Assembly: GCA_003644295.1 (NCBI GenBank)
Contig: QNBZ01000032.1
Coordinates: forward strand, 1 to 9,517
Origin: Planctomycetota bacterium
GTDB taxonomy: Bacteria > Planctomycetota > Phycisphaerae > Sedimentisphaerales > Anaerobacaceae
Length of the DNA: 9,517 nucleotides
Direction of reading: 5' to 3'
Positions 7,060-9,517 of the stretch are shown here, piece after piece. Both the position numbers and the translations under genes were made by a program. The first letter of the stretch is position 1, and every line of letters starts with the position of its first letter. Below the pieces are notes generated by a model. It was not told the DNA's origin. It searched no databases and saw only the letters and a program-made list of their open reading frames with translations.

Positions 7060-8475
7060 CTATACCAACAGCAATGTCAATGTCATATAGATTGCAACAC
7101 TTGTTGAATCATTTATGGTTGTAACCAACGGGCCGGTACTTATAGCCGGGTCCATACCGATTCGGTGGAAGAAAAACGGTAGAAACAATCCCAACGTTGT
7201 GGCAACCATTATTGCCGAAAACATTCCTGTCCCAAAGGCCAGAGCAATTCGCATATGCTCGCTGAAATCAATGGTGATTATGTGAGTGGATTCTGAAGAA
7301 CTGGCAATTGTAGGGAGACTGCCCGCGAGTTGGGGTAGAAAAGCGCAAATGCATCCTCCGATTATTCCGCAGGTTATAGCTACAAGGAACGCCACTCGAA
7401 CTTCTCTGAGGAAAACTCGGCTTAATTTTTGTGCCGCCAGATGTCCGGTAGCGAGACCGCAGAGGACGATGGCAGCGGTCTGCTGGCCCGTGTTACCGCT
7501 CATATCGGCAATCATCGGGACAAACGCAACTGCTGTGACGTAAATCAACGGGTCAATTTTTTGCTGGAAGAGCATAAGTATCAGGGCTGTAACACCTGTA
7601 CCAAACAGGCAGGCCGATAGCCAGATCATTCGCACACGTGCGGCGTGGAAAGCCGAAACATCATCGAGTTCATCGGCATCTGTACCGGCCATCCTGTATA
7701 AGTCCTCCGCTGCTTCTTCCTCCGCAACCTCGATAACACGGTCGGCGGTGATTCGGCCGATGAGCTTATGATTTCTGTCCAGAACCGGAACAACAATAAG
7801 GTCGTTTTTGCTAAATATGTTGCGAACTTGCTCCTGGTCGGCGTCAGCGGTAACGTAAATGGTATCAGGGTCTATAAGGGTGCTTATCCTTACATCTTCG
7901 TGGCTGGTCAGAAGAAGACGGATACGAACGTCTCCCAGAAATCGACCGGTTTTGTCCACAACATAAACGGAAAAGAAATCTTCGTCAATTTCGGCTGCAC
8001 GGATTTTATTGACGGCTTCAGCTACGGTAGCATCTTCCGGCACGCTTATTACCAGGGGGTCCATAATGCCACCGGCTGAATCTTCCGAATAACTCATCAG
8101 CTTTTTTATCTTGGCTGAATTAGTCGGCTCTATGCTTTGGAGCAGTTTCCGCCTTTCTTCATCAGGTAATTCGGCCAGAAGGTCGGCGGCGTCATCGGGG
8201 TCAAGCTCGGAAACAACGCCCTTTAATTCCTTATCCTCCAGCAGTTCGAATAACTCGGCACGGGTGGCCTCATCGACCTTTTCCATAACCTTTGCGGCGA
8301 TGGGCTTGTCAAGCACATCGAAGATAGTGCGCCTTTGCTCGTTATTGAGAAGCTCTACAATCTCAGCGATGTCGCTTGCTCGTTGTTCATCGAGAAATTG
8401 TGTCAGGGCGGCGGAATCACCAGCTTCAAGCAAAGATTCTATCCGCTGCAATAATTGTTTCTGTTCATCCGGCAT
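7060..8475 (-). CDS. mgtE: MgtE-type magnesium channel/transporter
   Basis: This 471-residue inner-membrane protein has the standard MgtE layout. An N-terminal helical domain (about 30-135, with the repeat-like LDPDDAADLLAELPDEER at 91-108) leads to two CBS domains (about 138-195 and 198-255) rich in acidic residues, which sense Mg2+ and close the pore. A linking helix (256-282) joins the membrane domain with about five spans (285-305, 310-345, 358-382, 408-434, 445-470). MSGNTGQQTAA (325-335) and the conserved Asp456 in NDSTSVAIY, which lines the pore in Thermus MgtE, are present, so it should be functional as a homodimer. The ribosome site is weak (GGTG about 6 bases upstream). I see no M-box-like leader: only 21 bp separate it from the ruvC remnant. 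Confidence 0.95.
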   Translation of the reverse strand: MPDEQKQLLQRIESLLEAGDSAALTQFLDEQRASDIAEIVELLNNEQRRTIFDVLDKPIAAKVMEKVDEATRAELFELLEDKELKGVVSELDPDDAADLLAELPDEERRKLLQSIEPTNSAKIKKLMSYSEDSAGGIMDPLVISVPEDATVAEAVNKIRAAEIDEDFFSVYVVDKTGRFLGDVRIRLLLTSHEDVRISTLIDPDTIYVTADADQEQVRNIFSKNDLIVVPVLDRNHKLIGRITADRVIEVAEEEAAEDLYRMAGTDADELDDVSAFHAARVRMIWLSACLFGTGVTALILMLFQQKIDPLIYVTAVAFVPMIADMSGNTGQQTAAIVLCGLATGHLAAQKLSRVFLREVRVAFLVAITCGIIGGCICAFLPQLAGSLPTIASSSESTHIITIDFSEHMRIALAFGTGMFSAIMVATTLGLFLPFFFHRIGMDPAISTGPLVTTINDSTSVAIYMTLTLLLV

Positions 8476-8496
8476 TGATTTACACCAAATCTTCCG

Positions 8497-8990
8497 TCAT
8501 CTCTGAAAGTGAAAACTATACAGTTCCTCACGCCTGCCCGTCCGACAGTCGGGTCGAGAACTGTTCCCGTTTTTCCCAAACGAATTTGCACAGCACATCA
8601 CCGCTGCTATGGCGTCGGCCGCATCGTTCGGCTCATGCGGCTGCGATAAAGACAAATTCACCTGAACGGTTTTTTGTATCTGTTCCTTGGATGCTCCGCC
8701 GTTACCGGTAACTGACTTTTTTATCTGCGTCGCGCTAAAACTTCTAACCTTAATCGCCGCCTCCGCACACTTTTGCAGTATAACGCATTTTGCGTGTCCC
8801 ATCAATATCGCTGTCTTCGGACGAGCATGGTGCGAGTACAATTCTTCCACAGCCACAACCTCCGTGCTGAATCTTCTTCAGCGAAGAGATACCTTTGCGA
8901 CAGTATTGATACCGCCGGCGGAACTCCGAGATTGGCGATGGTCAATTTCTGTTGCGTTATCATTCAGTGCCTTTCAAGCAACACTACCAT
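8497..8990 (-). pseudogene. ruvC: Holliday junction endonuclease RuvC, 5' part damaged (probable pseudogene)
   Basis: The last 119 codons (from GTG at 8856) are clear RuvC: VAVEELYSHHARPKTAILMG with the second catalytic acid (Glu4), KKSVTGNGGASKEQ (46-59) and EPNDAADAIA with Asp78 and Asp81, the last two catalytic acids. RuvC resolves Holliday junctions with RuvAB. The first catalytic Asp (GIDPG motif) is missing. Upstream, pieces that fit RuvC lie in different frames: MVVL at 8990 and MITQQKLTIANLGV at 8963-8922; an 11-base insert (8921-8911); INTVAKVSL from 8910; a TGA at 8880-8878; and LKKIQHG in another frame at 8881-8862. Several small indels therefore separate the N-terminus from the rest. 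The 27-residue tail after CCAN is atypical. The N-terminal pieces are matched to the family from memory, so the exact lesions are tentative. A truncated product from 8856 could be made but should be inactive. Confidence 0.7.
8520..8564 (-). repeat. 45-nt compound hairpin at the ruvC tail, before mgtE
   Basis: The outer arms ACAGTTC (8520-8526) and GAACTGT (8558-8564) are perfectly complementary, and CCCG (8537-8540) and CGGG (8550-8553) can form an inner stem. Read on the minus strand it is followed by ATAGTTTTC, so it could act as a weak terminator or attenuator ahead of mgtE; it also looks like a REP-type insertion, since it encodes the unusual RuvC tail. Only one copy is in the window. Confidence 0.4.
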
Positions 8991-9517
8991 CATCAAGAGG
9001 GTTTCGCTTAGCTGTTTTCAGCCGTTTAAACATTTTTCGCAAATCAAAAAGACCGCCAATACTAATCCAGATACCACCAATAAAAGCTATCGTTATTTGA
9101 GTGCAAACCAAAATTTTCCACCACCTGAGCCAACGCTGGTCAGTCATCCAGCCAGCCATGCCAAACAATAATAAAACAACAAATGAGCCGAACAGAAAAC
9201 TACTCATACCAACCATATAAAGAAATAATCCCTTGTCAACTCTGGAAAATTCTCGGCTGTTGACACCTATCAATCTCCAGAATCTCCCTACATGCTTACG
9301 CTCGGCACTACGGTCTTCAAGTTCCTCTCCCTCTTTCTTTGCAATATATTTAATGCGATGAAAAAGTCTGTTCATATCTACAGACGGTTTTTCGCCCAAC
9401 AGCGAAACAGCAATATAGGTAATAATTGCCACCATTGCAGCCCAAAACGACATCACCTGAGAAGTGTAAGGAAACTCATTACCAACTTTTTTGACAAAAT
9501 ACGGGATATGCGGCCAA
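8974..9517 (-). CDS. Sodium:solute symporter (SSS family), C-terminal part
   Basis: The frame is open to the right window edge; these are the last 180 residues of a longer protein. I recognise the C-terminus of large SSS-family symporters of Planctomycetota and Verrucomicrobiota. There is a membrane span at about 22-40 (MSFWAAMVAIITYIAVSLL) and a charged cytosolic stretch at 41-95 including MNRLFHRIKYIAKKEGE. Two more spans follow at about 97-123 and 132-157, and a basic tail FDLRKMFKRLKTAKR ends the protein near DDGSVA. Such proteins couple Na+ entry to uptake of sugars, sugar acids or other solutes at the inner membrane; the substrate cannot be told because the core helices are outside the window. 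An internal GTG at 9456 could be mistaken for a start, but the open frame and sequence before it continue the protein. It ends at the ruvC remnant, whose presumed ATG (8990) overlaps its last codons. Confidence 0.78.
   Translation of the reverse strand, partial: WPHIPYFVKKVGNEFPYTSQVMSFWAAMVAIITYIAVSLLGEKPSVDMNRLFHRIKYIAKKEGEELEDRSAERKHVGRFWRLIGVNSREFSRVDKGLFLYMVGMSSFLFGSFVVLLLFGMAGWMTDQRWLRWWKILVCTQITIAFIGGIWISIGGLFDLRKMFKRLKTAKRNPLDDGSVA

Noticed and set aside
8476..8600. Mg2+-sensing riboswitch upstream of mgtE
   Set aside because: Only 21 bp separate mgtE from the ruvC remnant and the upstream hairpin lacks the multi-helix layout of an M-box.
8687..9171. Overlapping plus-strand open frames of 132-137 codons opposite the ruvC remnant and symporter end
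   Set aside because: They have no recognisable motif and lie antisense to clear RuvC and symporter coding sequence.

Overview
The window looks like chromosomal DNA of a free-living, polysaccharide-degrading bacterium. Every recognisable gene except a transposase scrap is on the minus strand, so it reads right to left. The moderate base composition, a secreted multi-domain glycoside hydrolase beside a GH31 enzyme, an SSS-type symporter with a long cytosolic insert near its C-terminus, and an IS66 transposase tail of the type common in Planctomycetota all point to the PVC group, possibly Planctomycetota/Phycisphaerae. That placement is inference; no rRNA or marker gene is present.

Right part (9517 to 5114). 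It opens with the C-terminal 180 residues of a sodium:solute symporter. Next comes a ruvC remnant whose 5' part is broken by several small lesions, then an intact mgtE Mg2+ transporter, an MJ0936/YfcE-type metallophosphodiesterase and argH (argininosuccinate lyase, last step of arginine synthesis). Gaps are 21 bp (ruvC-mgtE) and 27 bp (mgtE-phosphodiesterase). argH either overlaps the phosphodiesterase stop (ATGA) or starts 30 bases further on at a better ribosome site. The four look co-transcribed, although their functions are unrelated.

Middle (4662 to 5113). A 350-bp IS66-family remnant has both GTAA-starting inverted terminal repeats but only the last ~97 codons of the transposase, so it is an internally deleted, MITE-like derivative. 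Its left end carries a plausible outward promoter for the carbohydrate genes. The 60 bp between the element and argH holds a short dispersed-type repeat and no convincing terminator.

Left part (4661 to 1). A secreted 1257-residue enzyme joins an N-terminal five-bladed beta-propeller domain (GH43/GH32-like superfamily) to a complete GH78 alpha-L-rhamnosidase. Three bases after its stop a GH31 glycosidase begins and runs off the window. The pair looks like an operon for stripping side chains from a rhamnose-containing glycan; the substrate cannot be told from sequence alone.

Most worth following up: the propeller-GH78 fusion, the miniature IS66 element at the operon boundary with its possible promoter role, the multiply damaged ruvC, and a 45-nt compound hairpin at the ruvC tail just before mgtE.
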